Origin: Papio anubis
Lineage: Eukaryota; Chordata; Mammalia; Primates; Cercopithecidae
DNA length: 64,000 nt
Direction: 5' to 3'
Assembly: GCF_008728515.1 (NCBI RefSeq)
Contig: NC_044979.1
Location: 167,818,037-167,882,036, forward strand
Below the pieces are notes generated by a model. The model made no database searches, had not been told where the DNA came from, and was given only the letters and a program-made list of their open reading frames with translations. Position numbers and translations under genes: made by a program. Positions 1-13,029 of this stretch are shown here, one piece after another; position 1 is the stretch's first letter, and each line of letters opens with the position of its first letter.

Positions 1-1925
1 GCTGATAAGTAACTTCAGCAAAGTCTCAGGACACAAAATCAATGTGCAAAAATCACAAGTATTCCTATACACCAATAATAGATAAACAGAGAGCCAAATC
101 ATGAGTGAACTCCCTTTCACAATTGCTACAAAGAGAATAAAATACTTAGGAATACAACTTACAAAGGACATGAAGGACCTCTTCAAAGAGAACTACAAAC
201 CACTGCTCAAGGAAATAAGAGAGGACACAAACAGAGAGGATATAAGAAAATAAGAGAGGAAAATAAGAGAGCAAAAACATTCCACACTCATGGACAGGAA
301 GAATCAATATCATGAAAACGGCCATACTGCCCAAAGTAATTTATAGATTCAATGCTATTCCCATCAAGCTGCCATTGGCTTTCTTCACAGAATTAGAAAA
401 AGTCACTTTAAATTTCATATGGAAAAAAAGAGCCTGTATAGCCAAGACAATCTTAAGCAAAAAGAACAAAGCTGGAGGCATCCTGCTACCTGACTTCAAA
501 CTATACTACAAGGCTACAGTAACCAAAACAGCATGGTACTGGCACCAAAACAGATATATAGATCAATGGAACAGAACAGAGGCCTCAGAAATAACACCAG
601 ACATCCACAACCATCTGATCTATGAGAAACCTGACAAAAACAAGCAATGGAGAAAGGATTCCCTATTTAATAAATGGTGTTGGGAAAACTGGCTAGCCAT
701 ATGCAGCAAACTGAAACTGAACGCTTTCCTTACACCTTATACAAAAATTAGCTCAAGATGGATTAAAGACTTAAACATAAGACCTAAAACCATAAAAACC
801 CTAAAAGAAAACCTAGGCAATACCATTCAGGACATAGGCATGGGCAAAGACTTCATAACTAAAACACCAAAAGCACTTGCAATAAAAGCCAAAATTGACA
901 AATGGGATCTAATTAAACTAAAGAGCTTCTGCACAGGAAAATAAATATCATTAGAGTTAACAGGCAACCTACAGAATGGGAGAAAATTTTTGCAATCTCT
1001 CCATCTGACAAAGGGCTAATATCCAGAAACTACAAGGAACTTAAACAAATTTACAAGAAAAAAAACAGACAACCCCATCAAAAAGTGGGCAAAGGATATG
1101 AACAGACACTTCTCAAAAGAAGACATTTATGTGGCAAACATATGAAGAAAAGCTCATCCTCACTGGTCATCAGAGAAATGCAAATCAAAACCACAATGAG
1201 ATACTATCTCACGCCAGTTAGAATGGCAATCATTAAAAAGTCAGGAAACAATAGATGCTGGAGAGGATGTGGAGAAATAGGAACGCTTTTACACTGTTGG
1301 TGGGAGTATAAATTAGTTCAATCATTGTGGAAGACAGTGTGGCAAATCCTCAAGGATCTAGAACTAGAAATATCATTTGACCCAGTTATTCCATTACTGG
1401 GTATTTACCCAAAGGAATATAAGTCATTCTACTAGCAAGACACATGCACATGTATGTTTATTACAGCACTATTCACAATAGCAAAGACTTGGAATCAACT
1501 CAAATGCCCATCAATGATAGACTAGATAAAGAAAATGTGGCACATATACACCATGGAATACTATGCAGCCATTAAAAAGAATGAGTTCATGTCCTTTGCA
1601 GGGACATGGATGAAGCTGGAAACCATCATTCTTAGCAAACTAACACAGGAACAGAAAACCAAACACTGCATGTTCTCACTCATAAGTGGGAGTTGAACAA
1701 TGAGAACATATGGACACAGGGAGAGGAACATCACACACCAGGGCCTGTTGCAGGGTGGGGGGTAAGGGGAGGGATAGCATCTGGAAAAATACCTAATGTA
1801 GATGATTGGTTGATGGGTGCAGCAAACCACCACCATGGCACGTGTATACCTATGTAACAAACCTGCACGTTCTGCACATGTATCCCAGAACTTAAAGTAC
1901 AATAAAAAACGTTTTTCATAAAAAA
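1..1925 (+). mobile_element. L1 3' end (L1PA-type), cut by window edge
   Basis: ORF2 C-terminal coding remnants run from the window start: an open stretch at 312-944 with the L1 ORF2 sequence around FWYRFNAIPIKLP/WCWENW, then a frame break and 1085-1435 with the HCWWEYKLVQSLWKTVW motif. The 3' UTR follows at about 1440-1920, with the typical ATGTTCTCACTCATAAGTGG and CTATGTAACAAACCTGCACG segments, ending in AATAAA and a short degraded A-tail. Stops and frameshifts make it inactive. The UTR fits an L1PA family of intermediate age. Confidence 0.93.
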
Positions 1926-4590
1926 ATGCATTATTCAACTATATGCTGTCTACAAAAGACGCATTTTAAACTTAATGACATAAATAGGCTGAAAATAAAA
2001 GGATAGGAAAGTCTATACCATTCACACAAAAGAGAGCCAGAGTGGCTATACCAATATCAGACAAAATGGACTTAATACAAAAATCATTACTAGAGACAAA
2101 GAAGGACATTTTATAATGATAAAAGTGTCAATCTATCAAAAAGAAACAATTATAAACATGGAAGGACCTAAAAACAGGGCTCCAAAATACATAAAGCAAA
2201 AACTGACAAAATGGGCAGATATGAAAGAATAAATAGACAAGTCAGCAATAACAGTTGGAGTCTTTCAACCGCACTTTCAATAATATAGAGAAAAACTAGA
2301 CAGAAGATCAACAAGAAAGTAGAACACTTGAACAGTACTATGAACCAACTAGGCCTAATAGACACAGACACTTCAGAATACATATTTTTCTACAGACACT
2401 TCAGAATACATATTTTTCTCAAGCACACATGGAATATTTTCTAGGATAAACTATATTGCCATAAGACAAGTTTCAATAAGTTTAAATTGATTAAAAATAC
2501 ACAAAATATGTTCTCCAACCACAATGAAATGAAATTAGAAATCAATCACAGAAGAAAATTCACAAACAGGAAAACAACACAATTCTAAAAAAATCAATGG
2601 CTCAAAAATAAAATCACAAGAGAAATTGGAAATTGAGCAGAACGAAAACAAAACACAACATATCTATGGGATGCAAATAAAGCAGTGCTCATAGGGAAAT
2701 TTATAGTGTAAATGTCTATATTTACAAAGTAGAATGATCTCAAACCAACAACCACTGTCTACCTTAAGAAACTAGAGAAAGAACTAAACCCAAAGCAGAA
2801 AAAGGAATGAAATAATAAATATTAGAGACAAAATAAATGAAATAGAGAATAGAAAATAATAAAAATAAATTAATAAAACCAAAAAGTAGAATTTGATATG
2901 ATCAACAAAATTGATAAATGTTTTCCAAAACTGAACAAGAAATAAAGAAAGGATTCAAATAACTAAAATTGGAAATGATATAGGGAACATTACTACTGAC
3001 CTTACAGAAAAAAAAAAAAATAGGATTATAACAAAAAACAATGGGCAATTGTATACCAAAAAATCAGATAACCTAGATGAAATGGACACATTCTTAGAAA
3101 GATAAAACAACCCAAACTGACTCAAAAAGAAACAGAAGTCCGAATAGAATTATAAAAAATATGGAGATTGAATTAGTCGACAAAAACATAGCAAAGAAAA
3201 GGTCAGGCCCAGATAGCTTCACTGGTGAATTCTACCAAAAGTTTAAAGAATACTTGACATCAATCCTTCACAAACTCTTTCAAAAAATAAAAGAGGGAGA
3301 ACGTTTCGCAACTCATTCTATGAAGCCAGTATTACTCTCATACCCAAATCAAAGACATCACAAGAGAAGAAAATTACATACTAATACTTCTTGTGCATAT
3401 ATGCAAACTTCTCAACATACATACTATTACTAAACCAAATCCAACAACGTATGAAAAGATGTGTACACTGTGACCAAATGAGATTTATCCCACAAATGCA
3501 ATGTGGATTCAACATACAAAAATCAAGCAATGCAATATGTCATATTAATAAAGGACAAAACCACATGGTTATCTCAGTAGACACAGAAAGTATTTGATAA
3601 AATCAATATCCTTTCCTGATAAAAACACTCAATAAACTAGTAATAGAAGGGAATTTCCTCAACCTCATAAAGGGTATCTACAAAAAAAGTTAACATCGTC
3701 TTTTTTTGTTTGTTTGTTTGTTTTGTTTTTTTGAGATGGAGTCTCTCTCTGTCACCCAGGCTGGAGTGCAGTGGTGTGATCTCAGCTCACTGCAACCGTG
3801 GCCTTGCAGGTTCAAGCGATTCTCCTGGCTCTGCCTCCTGAGTAGCTGGGATTACAGGCACGTGCCACCACACCTGGCTAATTTTTGTATTTTTGAGACA
3901 GGGTTTCACCATGTTGGTCAGGCTGGTCACAAACTCTTGACCTAGTGATCTGCCCACCTTGGCCTCCCAAAGTGCTGGGATTACAGGCGTGAGCCACTGC
4001 GCCCAGTCGTTAATGTCGTCTTTAACGGTGAAAGGCAGTGCTTTCTCCCTATGATCACGAATAAAGAAAGGATGTCCACTCTCTGTACTTCTATTCAACA
4101 TTTTGTGGGAGATTCTAGCCAGGGCAACAGGCAAGAAAGAGAAACAAAAGACATGCAGATTGAAAAGGAAGAAGTAAAACTGTCTCTATTGACAGATGGC
4201 ATGATTTTGTATATAGAAAATCCTAAGGAATACACACACGCACCTACACACTCCAACCTATTAGAGCTAATAAACGAGTTCAGCAAGTTTGCAGGATACA
4301 AGATTAATAAACAAAACTCAATTATACTTTTATACACTACAATGAATTATCTGAGAATGAAATTAAAAAGCAATTCTATTTATAATCAAAAAGAATAAAA
4401 TGCTTAGCAGTAATTTTAACAAAAAAAGTGCAAGACTTGAACAGTGAAAATTATAAAATACTGTTGAAAGAAATTAAGGAAGGCTAAATAGATGAAAAGA
4501 GACCATGTGTTCATAGATTGGAAGACTTAACAATGTTAAGCTGGCAATGCTCCTCTATGCCAATATTATGAAAAACAAATCACCTAGGTA
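1926..4590 (+). mobile_element. Older L1 ORF2 region, split by an Alu
   Basis: Degraded ORF2 coding text in the plus direction with many stops. Recognisable pieces include KKRSGPDSFTGEFYQ (about 3190-3240) and the stretch around 4180-4340 (LTDGMILYIENPKE, then INEFSKFAGYKINKQNS). It is older than the L1PA copy beside it and carries an Alu at 3701-4008. No 3' UTR is seen, so the copy is truncated. Confidence 0.88.
3701..4008 (-). mobile_element. Alu (AluS-like), full length
   Basis: The plus strand starts with the complement of the A-tail and ends with the complement of the Alu head. Imperfect target duplications GTTAACATCGTC (3689-3700) and GTTAATGTCGTC (4009-4020) flank it and show insertion into the older L1. 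Confidence 0.95.
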
Positions 4591-5955
4591 TGTGTCTAGT
4601 TTTCATTTTTAAGTATTTAATTCTTTTATTTTATTTTATTTCAGCACAAGCAATCTAGTTTTTTTCCAAATGGCTGCCACTAATTCTAATGTTATGTATT
4701 AAATGTCTCTGTTCCTCACTGATTTGAAATACTGCCCTCTAAATTCCCAAAGTATTTCTTAATTACGATGTTTCTTAGTCCCTTGGGATTCTTACAAAAC
4801 CTGTGTTAACTGGCCATATGTCGAAAAAACAAACGAGATAAATAAGAGAATGGAAATATTCACCTAAGGGTAAGTCAGTAGGAAAGTTCTTCAAGGACAT
4901 AGTCACCTTAACCAAGTGCTATGTCTAAAGTTCAATTAGATGGTCTGCATCTGAGGCAGGTGCCAGGAAAACAAGCAAGCGGGCAAGGATCTAGGGCAAT
5001 CTGGGGTTTTGCGGCCCTCTTAGTGTAAAATCCTTCCCATTAGGGTTCTTGGATTTTTGCGAGAACACGGTGGTTTTTAATAAGTGCATAACCGAAAGAA
5101 GGCTGTGCATTTCAAAGCCTGTTGCAATTACACCCGCTGCATTAGTAAAGTAAGAGGACCAGTTGCAACAAGAACTTTAAGTGTTTCATGGCATCTCTTT
5201 GCAGCAAGACAGCCTTTCTGAAGGTGACTGCAGACAGACATGGTCCTGCATCTTTGGCAAATACAGAATCAATTCGGCATCTCACTGACACTAGTTATCA
5301 GCTTGTGTTTATTCACATCACAGAAAAGAGCTTAATTTACATAATACATATTGGTCAATTATTTGCTTCTGAACTTTACCTTTTCCCATCAGCAGATCAA
5401 TATGTATTTAATCTTCTGTTTTAGAACTGATTTTAAGACTCACAGTAAGAGGCCCAGATTTCACAATCATTCATTGCTATTATCATCCCCTTTTCATTTC
5501 CTAAACATCAGCAGTTTCTTAAAGTTCTGCTTTCATTCCTTTATTAAGTTATCCCTTCTTGTTCATCACTTGGTTCTATTGCGTCTTTCAACCAAGTGCA
5601 GAGCTTACAACTAGCCAATAATGCAAAACAAAAGAATGCTCTGAAATTTTCCATTGACCCTCCCGTCTATCTGACCTCATCAACAACTGCATACAAAACT
5701 CAAGTTGTCTGACCATTTCCTGATGGATGCCATCAAGTACTTCCAAAGTTCCAGGTAGGTCTGCCAAAGCGTAGAGGACTCAGATTTTTCCTTTCTCTCT
5801 TTTAAATAAGAACTGAATTATCTTCTTTGGATGGCTAATTATTCTGTATATTACAGTGTAACTGGTTTCTCCCTACATTTTCATACTTTCAGATATATCA
5901 AAATATCCTATACTCCTGACTCGCATCAGGAGAATCTGCCATTCCTTCACCACCT
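4591..5955. other. Intergenic, nothing recognised
   Basis: No recognisable gene, RNA or repeat. ORFs are short and lack splice or codon support. Confidence 0.6.
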
Positions 5956-5957
5956 AA

Positions 5958-6100
5958 TTCAAGCAAGTCACTTAATCTCTCTGGGTCTTAGTATCCTCAT
6001 CTGTAAAATGGATTAACAATAGAGCATTTTTGAAAATTGTGCAATAACCTGAATAATGTATTTTACACAGAGCCTGGCTCCCAGGACAAATAAGGGACTC
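5958..6100 (+). repeat. MIR
   Basis: The MIR core is visible: CAAGTCACTTAATCTCTCTG followed by TCCTCATCTGTAAAATGGAT and a degraded 3' part. Confidence 0.75.
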
Positions 6101-6599
6101 AAAGCCCAAATGAAGGACTGTCTCTGTTAACAGTGTTGGTATCACTGCCAACACGTAGACTAAATAAAGGGTAGTAACTGAATGGAAGGGAGTCATCTGA
6201 CTGAATGGTCAGTTGTGTTCATACCAGCCCTCACATTTACCCTCAACTGATTTTCAACAAGGGAGCCAAAGTAATTCAATGGAGAAAGAATATTCTTTCC
6301 AACAAATTATGCTGGAACAACTGGGTATCATCATGCAAAAGAATGAAGTTGGACTCCTATTTCACACCATATACAAAAATGAACTCAAAATGGATCAAAG
6401 ACCTACATGGAAGAACCAAAACTCTTACAAGAAAACACAGGGATACGTCTTTGTGAGTCTGAATTAGCAATGGTTTCTTAGATATTACATCAAAAGCACA
6501 AATAACAAAAGCAAAAATACACGTATATGACTGCATCAAAATTAAAATATTTTGTGCTTTAAAGGACTTCATCAAGAGAGTGAAAAGACAACCCACACA

Positions 6600-6898
6600 G
6601 GCTGGGCACAGTGGTTCATGCCTGTAATCCTAGCACTTTGGGAGGCCGAGGTGGGCAGATCACTTGAGGCCAGGAGTTCGAGACCAGCCTGGCCAACACT
6701 GTGAAACCCTGTCTCTAACAAAAAATACAAAAATTAGCCAGGCATGGTGGTGCATACCTGTAGTCCCAGCTACTTGGGAGGCTGAGGCAGAGAATCACTT
6801 GAACCTGGGCGACAGAGGTTGCAGTGAGCTGAGATCGCGCCACTGCACTCCAGCCTAGGTGACACAGCGAGACCCTGTCTCAAAATAAGAAAAAAAAA
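6600..6898 (+). mobile_element. Alu (AluS-like)
   Basis: Complete dimer with A-rich tail. The flanks AAAAGACAACCCACA (6583-6597) and AAAAGACAGCCCACA just after the tail are a one-mismatch target duplication within the L1. Confidence 0.95.
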
Positions 6899-7305
6899 AA
6901 AAGACAGCCCACAAAATGGGGAAAGTTATTTGCAAATCACATATCTGATAAAGACTTGTATCTAGGATATAAAGAATTCGTAAAACTCAGTAATAAAGAG
7001 ACAAATAATCTCTTACAAATTGGGCAAAGGATCTGAACAAATATCCCATGAAGATAATGCAAATGGTCAATAAACACATGAAAAGATACCCCACATTACT
7101 AGCCATCAGGGAAATGCCAGTCAAAACCGCAATGTGCTATCAGGTCACACCCACTACGATGGCTAGAATCTAAAAGGCAGATAATAAACATTGGCAAGGA
7201 TGTGGAGAAACTTGAACGCTCATATGCTGCTGGTGGGAATGTAAACTCGTACAGCTACCTTGAAAAACAGTCTAGCAAAGCCTCAAAGTGTTAAACATGA
7301 GAGTT

Positions 7306-7585
7306 ACTCCCAGCACTTTGGGAGGCCGAGGCGGGCAGATCACGAGGTCAGGAGTTTGAGACCATCCTGGCTAACACAGTGAAACCCCGTCTCTACTGAA
7401 AATACAAAAATTTAGCCGGGCGTGGTGGCGGCGCCTGTAGTCCCAGCTACTTGGGAGGCTGAGGCAGGAGAACGGCAGGAACCCGGGAGGCAGAGCTTGC
7501 AGTGAGCCAAGATCGCGCCACTGCACTCCAGCCTGGGGGACAGAGCGAGACTCCGTCTTGAAACCAAAAAATAAAAAAAATTTTA
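7306..7585 (+). mobile_element. AluY-like, 5' truncated
   Basis: It starts at about Alu position 30 (CCCAGCACTTTGGGAGGCCG) and has AluY-type features (GATCACGAGGTCAGGAG, CATCCTGGCTAACA, CAGAGCTTGCAGTGAGCC). L1 resumes directly after the tail. Confidence 0.92.
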
Positions 7586-7764
7586 AAGTTCATACGATCC
7601 AGCAATCTCTGCTGGGTATATTCCCAAAGGAAATGAAATCAGCACATTGTAGCGATATCTGCACGCCCATGTTCACTGCTGCGTTATTCACAATAACCAA
7701 GATACAGAAACAACCTAAGCATCTGTCAACAGAAGAATGGATTAAAAAACTGCGGTATGCACAT

Positions 7765-8461
7765 GTATGTAGATCTCTATCTCTATCTCTATATATCTAT
7801 AACTATAGCTATATATCTAGATATATCTAGGATCTGAACAAATATACCACGAAGATCTACATATCCAGATATATAGATCTGTAGATATATCTAGATATAT
7901 AGATATATGTGCATACCACAATTTATCCATTCATAGATATAAAGATATATCTATAGATATAGCTATATAGATAAATATATGTGCATACCGCAATATATAT
8001 ATATCTCTATGTGGTATGCATAGACACACATTATATATCTTTATATTATATATATAAATCTTTATATCTTTATATTACATATGTAAAGATATATATCTTT
8101 ATACTACATATATAAGATATATAAAGGTATTATATATGTAATATATAAAGACATATGTATATATCTATAGATATATAAAGGCATATATGTATATATCTAT
8201 AGATATATAAAGACATATATGTATAGATAGATATATACAGACATATATGTATATATCTATAGATATATAAAGATATATATATCTATACAAAAAGATATAT
8301 GTATATCTTTATATATTATATATAATATCTTTATATATGTAATATATATCTTTATAGTATCCATCATTTTTAAGGCTGAATAATATCCATTGTATACTGA
8401 ATAACATCCTTTGTATATAGAATAGTATCCATTGTGTGTGTGTATATATATATACAAAATT
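7765..8461. repeat. AT-rich (TAGATA/TATATC) compound tandem array with L1-derived inverted pieces
   Basis: About 700 bp of interrupted TATATAGATATATC-type repeats. Short L1-derived pieces lie inside: a direct copy of 7029-7055 at 7830-7856, and reverse-orientation copies of the local L1 at about 7907-7932, 7976-7994 and 8372-8386. Confidence 0.85.
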
Positions 8462-8815
8462 GAATATTATTCAGCCTTTAAAAAAGATGAATATTATTCA
8501 TCTTCATGACAACATACATGAACTTGGAGGACATCATGCTACGTGAAACTAACCAGGCACAGAAAGAAAAATCCTGAATGATCTCACTTATGTGAGGAAA
8601 CTTTTAAAGAGTCAGATGCATAGAAACAAAGAATTAAAACTGTGGTTACCAGGGTGGACGGAGAGGGAAGAAATGAAGAGATACAGGTCAAAGGAGACAA
8701 AGTTGCAGATAGGCAGGATGAATAAAATCCAGAGACCTAACGTACAACATGGGGACTACAGTTATAATATTATATGTATACTGGAAGTTTGGTAAGAGAG
8801 TAGATTTTAGGTGCT

Positions 8816-9925
8816 CTCTACAGGGTATTAGAGTGAGCAGAGATGGAGCATCACTGGGAACCTGAAAATGATCATTTTATCTGGTTCAGCTTTGACATAC
8901 ACAGTGAAATTGTTTCTGTTTGAAAACAGGAAAGGCAGTAGTCTAAATTCACTTAACTTTTATATACTAGGCAAACAAATAATTGTACAATTTACAAAAG
9001 AACAACAGGTTTCTTTAAATAGGCCAGTGTTTAATTGCTTTCCTGGATGAATTATTTGTTTTCTGGATAAAGGCATGAGTCAATGAGTTCAATGAGTTCA
9101 GCTCAGTTCAGTGAGCACCACAGCTCTTTGCTATGTAAATGACCTATTTAGAAATGAATTGCATTTCTGAATTTTTCTCAGCAGCAGTTGTTTTTAACCA
9201 AGGGCCTTGCACATCAATTGTTCTGTAATCTTCAGGGTCGGGATGGGGAGAGAAACAAAAGAAATAGCAAATTAATTGTATCTTGTAATCGTAAGAAACC
9301 ACAGTTTGAGAGTTTGCCATCTTGTTGAAAGAAAAAAAATTGCTATGTGCAGTGATACCGTAATCAAAATGACAAGCCATGGAAAAGGAATTTCAGGCAT
9401 ACTGTCCTGTGTTAAGCTGAAGCACAGAGAATAAAGTATGTAGCAGCCACGGCTTTGATTCTGGTCAGAATGACTGAGGTTTCTTCTCTACAATTGCTTA
9501 ACCTTGGCCATCAAATTTTGTGCCACTTCTTAAGCTACCATTGTGGGCATATGGAATCATCCTCCTGGGAGCTAACTCGTGTCATCTTATCATGCAGGCA
9601 GGGGACCCTGATTTCATTACCAGGATTGTAGGCACAAAACAGGATGGATAGGGTTCACAATGACTCCTACCCCAACCATGGACTTGCTCTGCTCCCACTC
9701 TGCCCCTGGCCATGGCAAATTGATCCAAGGAGGAAGACGGTGGACTCAAACTGAGCCAAAATTAAAGGGGAACGCAAAGTAAAAGATATTCTACAAACAC
9801 CTCACCAATACTCCTCAAAACCGTCCAGTCATCAAAAACAAGGCAAGTCTGAGAAATTCTGTCTAGAGAAGCCTCAGGAGATATGACTACTAAATGTAAT
9901 GCAGTGCCCTGGATGGGCTCCTGAG
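8816..9925. other. Intergenic, nothing recognised
   Basis: No gene or clear repeat. A short direct repetition of AATGAGTTCA/AGTTCAGT occurs near 9080-9112. Confidence 0.55.
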
Positions 9926-9929
9926 GCAG

Positions 9930-10135
9930 ACAAATGATATTAAATAAAAACTAAGGAAATCTGAGTAAACTGTGGAATTGAGGTAATAACAATGTGTCAA
10001 CATCCATTCATTATTTGTGACAAATGTACCATAGCAGTGTTAACAACAGGGGAAATAGTACAGGGACTCTTTCTCATATTCTTGCAACTTTTCAGTAAAC
10101 TGAAACTATTCTAAAATTACAAGTTGATCAAAAAG
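9930..10135 (+). mobile_element. L1M 3' end relic
   Basis: The sequence resembles old L1 3' UTRs: TTATTTGTGACAAATGTACC, then AACAACAGGGGAAA and a CAACTTTTCAGTAAACTGAA ending before a CTAAAATTA tail. Confidence 0.7.
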
Positions 10136-10427
10136 AAGGAATTTAGAGACCAGAGGTGGTTGGAGCAGAGGGTTCTCGCCCCACCCTAGAAAGCGGTCCT
10201 GATGCTGAGGATGCTGGAGTGGCCCCAATTCCTGCTCAGCCTTATGGTCTTTCTTTGATCCCATGAGCTCCCTCAATGTGCTTCCCATAGTCCTAATGCC
10301 AAACATGCTGAAGTTACCCAGGATGAAATCTGTTGCTTGCAACCAAAGGTTCTTAGCAGAAGCTCTGCTTCTGAGTCCTTAGGAAAAAGGTAGTGCCAGC
10401 TCTCAATTTATAAGGCAATGGTTGGGC

Positions 10428-10803
10428 CACCATATGGTGTGGATGTCTGTCCCCTCCAAATCTCCTGTTGAAATGTAATCCCCAATGTTGGAGGTGGGTC
10501 CCCTCATGACTGGCTTAGCGGCATCCTTGGTGGTGAGTGTGTTCTCACCTAGTTCATGTGAGAGCTGCTTGTTTAAAGGAGTCTGAGACCTCCCCCTTGG
10601 CTCTCTGGCTCCCTCTCTCATCATATGACACGCAGGCTCCACCATGATTAGAAGCTCCCTGAGGCCTCACCAGAAGCCCAGCAGATGCCAGCACCACACT
10701 TCCTGTACAGCCTACAGAACCATGAGCCAAGATAAAACCTCTTTTCTTTATAAATTACCCAGCCTTGGGTATTCCTTTATAGCGACACAAGAACGGACTA
10801 ACA
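10428..10803 (+). mobile_element. MaLR solo LTR (MST-like)
   Basis: A roughly 375-bp element with MST/THE1 landmarks: ATGGTGTGGATGTCTGTCCC, TTGAAATGTAATCCCCAATG, CCTCTTTTCTTTATAAATTA (the LTR polyadenylation region), and ACGGACTAACA at the end. No internal sequence is present. Confidence 0.85.
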
Positions 10804-11089
10804 GTAAGCTGTAATGCAAATCTTATTCTATAATTTTCATACTTTTCCTCAGTAAACATTTTACCAGAGTTCTTGAGACAGAGGAGCACCTATTTCACTC
10901 TTTCCTCTCCTCTCCTCCCAGCATGGGTCTCCACAGAGATAGTGTCCATGACCATGGCAGACATAGCTAATTGATCACAACACTTATTCCCTGAGCATGA
11001 ATGCAGAGGAGTAGATGCTGTTGGTATTGCTCCTAGGTTCCTTTTATCAGCAAGGGCACCCATTTCCTGGCTGCTATGAATGCCAATAC

Positions 11090-11412
11090 TGGATACTCAC
11101 AGCTGCCCCCACCTCCAGAGAATTTTCTTCAGCAGAACTGGAGGATCTTCACCTGAGGTAGCCAGCAACCAATAACTGACTGATAAAGTCCAGCCCTCTT
11201 GCTTCGAAGTGCATACAACTCTGAGGTTTGATTTATGCTCTAGAGGCCTGCATGGGATTAAACTGAAATTGGGCTGCAGCTGAGACCACATCCCTATGTA
11301 GCTCCTTCCCTATCTGGCTTCCCTCACTCCCTTCTCCAAAGAGCCCCTTTCAATAAACCCAGTGCATCTGAATCCTTGCCTGAGGTTCTGCTTCAGAGAA
11401 CCCAACACAGTG
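11090..11412 (+). mobile_element. LTR-like relic
   Basis: It ends with TTTCAATAAACCCAGTGCAT and a GAGAACCCAACAC terminus, as in ancient LTR 3' ends. I cannot name the subfamily. Confidence 0.4.
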
Positions 11413-12535
11413 ACTCACGCAGCCACTACCGATACATAAGTGTTGACACATGAGGTGAAACCTATTTGACATTTCTACTAGGAAAAATATGAACAAATGG
11501 GAGAAACTGTGCCAGCAAAAAAGGAAACATCAACAAAGAAACTAGAAGCCTATTTAACCACCAGCCCCTGCAAAGGCCAAGGAGAGTGTACAACCTGCAC
11601 GTTCTCTGTGGAGACACTGCGTTCAGGCACAGTTTGAGACCTGCCCACCATCATCCATCATTGGACTGCCTGGTCCTCAGTCCACCATGGAGAACAAGAT
11701 TTTCTATGGGAAGGACATCTGCAGGATAAAACGGGAAAAGGGGAAGGTAAAGAGGGACAGCTGTTACTTCCAGGAGCTGTCCTGTCTGATCACAGAAAGC
11801 ATTTCTCATTCCCTTTGAAAAGTGTCCTGGTGAAGAAGCAGGCGCACTGTCTCAAGAGCCCCCCTGCAAGTGGCATCAGGGAACTCTCACGCAGTTGGGC
11901 ATTTTTATTACTAAATATAACCTCGTCTTTTTTTTCCCCTGCTATTGTTTAATGCCAGCTGTGTTTTATTTAAAATAAAAAAAGAGTGTACTTGGGCAGG
12001 AAATGTGTATGTAAGACTGATGAAACAGAAACCCAAAATAACATTGGTCAAAAAAAAAAAAATCAAAATCTATTTATCTATTTCTGTCTTATGTAGAAGT
12101 CCAGGCTAGCATGGCAGCTCAATGGCCTAGCTCTTGAGCGGGCACAGATTCCTCCCCATGTTGCTTTGCCATCTCCAGAGCATCACTCTTGTCTGGTGAG
12201 TCCAGCATGGTTCATCATTGCATCTGGACTTCAGCCAGCAGCAAGTGGGAACAGGTAAAGGGGTGGATATGCCCCTTCCTTTTAAGGGCATCACACATCA
12301 TCTTAAGGCTATATTTTAATTCACCAAAAAGTTAAATACATAGCCACACCTACCTGCAAGGGAGGCTGGTGGATGGAGGGTTTAACTTGGGAGCCATGAG
12401 TCCAGCTACAAATTGACTGTTCTATTGCTATGACCGAAAAGAGAATGGATATGGGGGTACAGTTGGCAGGGCAATGAGATATCAGGAATGCAAGCAAGGG
12501 TTTGAGAGCAATGATACCTTCTTAGGGAAACTGGG
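11413..12535. other. Intergenic, nothing recognised
   Basis: No confirmed feature. A short ORF with a good Kozak context starts at 11688 (see findings), and an AATAAA-containing A-rich stretch lies near 11975. Confidence 0.5.
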
Positions 12536-12539
12536 TTGA

Positions 12540-12960
12540 CTTGAGGGTCTCAGACACCCCAGTTCATTGCCTCTGGTGGATTGTATTACTGTTCCCCCAA
12601 ATTCTACTTTCCTCTCATGGTGCAACAACTTCACCCACCCCCTGCAAAAATCAACTTGCTTCAGCCAATGAGATGGGGGCAGAAGTGGCATGTGTTGCTT
12701 TCAAGAGAAAGCTATAAAGGCCAGCCCATGATTCATGGTCTCTTTCTTCTCTTTGCCACAAAACCAGCAATGTTCCAGACAGGCTGTTCCATCAGCGTTG
12801 GAACTGCAGATGATGTGGGCAGAACCAAGCCGACCTGAGGGGGTCATGCAGCATGAAAGAGAAACAAACTTTGATGCTGCTGCAAGCCCCTGAGGTTGCC
12901 AGGTTGCTGATGTGTTAGCACAGCATAACTCAGCCTGGCCTGACAGGTAAAGTGTCATGT
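12540..12960 (+). mobile_element. MLT1-type MaLR LTR
   Basis: Resembles MLT1 LTRs: CAGCCAATGAGATGGGGGCA, CTATAAAGGCCAGCCCATGA, AGCATGAAAGAGAAACAAAC and a CATAACTCAGCCTGGCCTGA end. Subfamily uncertain. Confidence 0.7.
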
Positions 12961-13029
12961 CTGCCTGCCAGTGTATCCAGAGTGGAGTCAACGTCCAAAA
13001 AGTACAACCAATTGCCGTAGCTTAATAGT

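Larger units (their letters stand above)
6195..8815 (+). mobile_element. Old L1 (L1M-type) ORF2 to 3' end, broken by two Alus and an AT array
   Basis: L1 segments at 6195-6599, 6899-7305, 7586-7765 and 8462-8815 continue one another in order. ORF2 text includes NKLCWNNW and FTPYTKMNSKWIKDL; later come the pieces corresponding to GGTATATTCCCAAAGGAAAT and the ATTATTCAGCC region. The insertions are Alus at 6600 and 7306 and a tandem array at 7765-8461. Confidence 0.85.

Noticed and set aside
312..944. 210-codon ORF as a possible host gene
   Set aside because: It is the C-terminal part of L1 ORF2 in a 3'-end copy with broken frames around it.
7765..8461. CRISPR-like array
   Set aside because: AT-rich slippage repeats in a primate L1, with no regular spacers.
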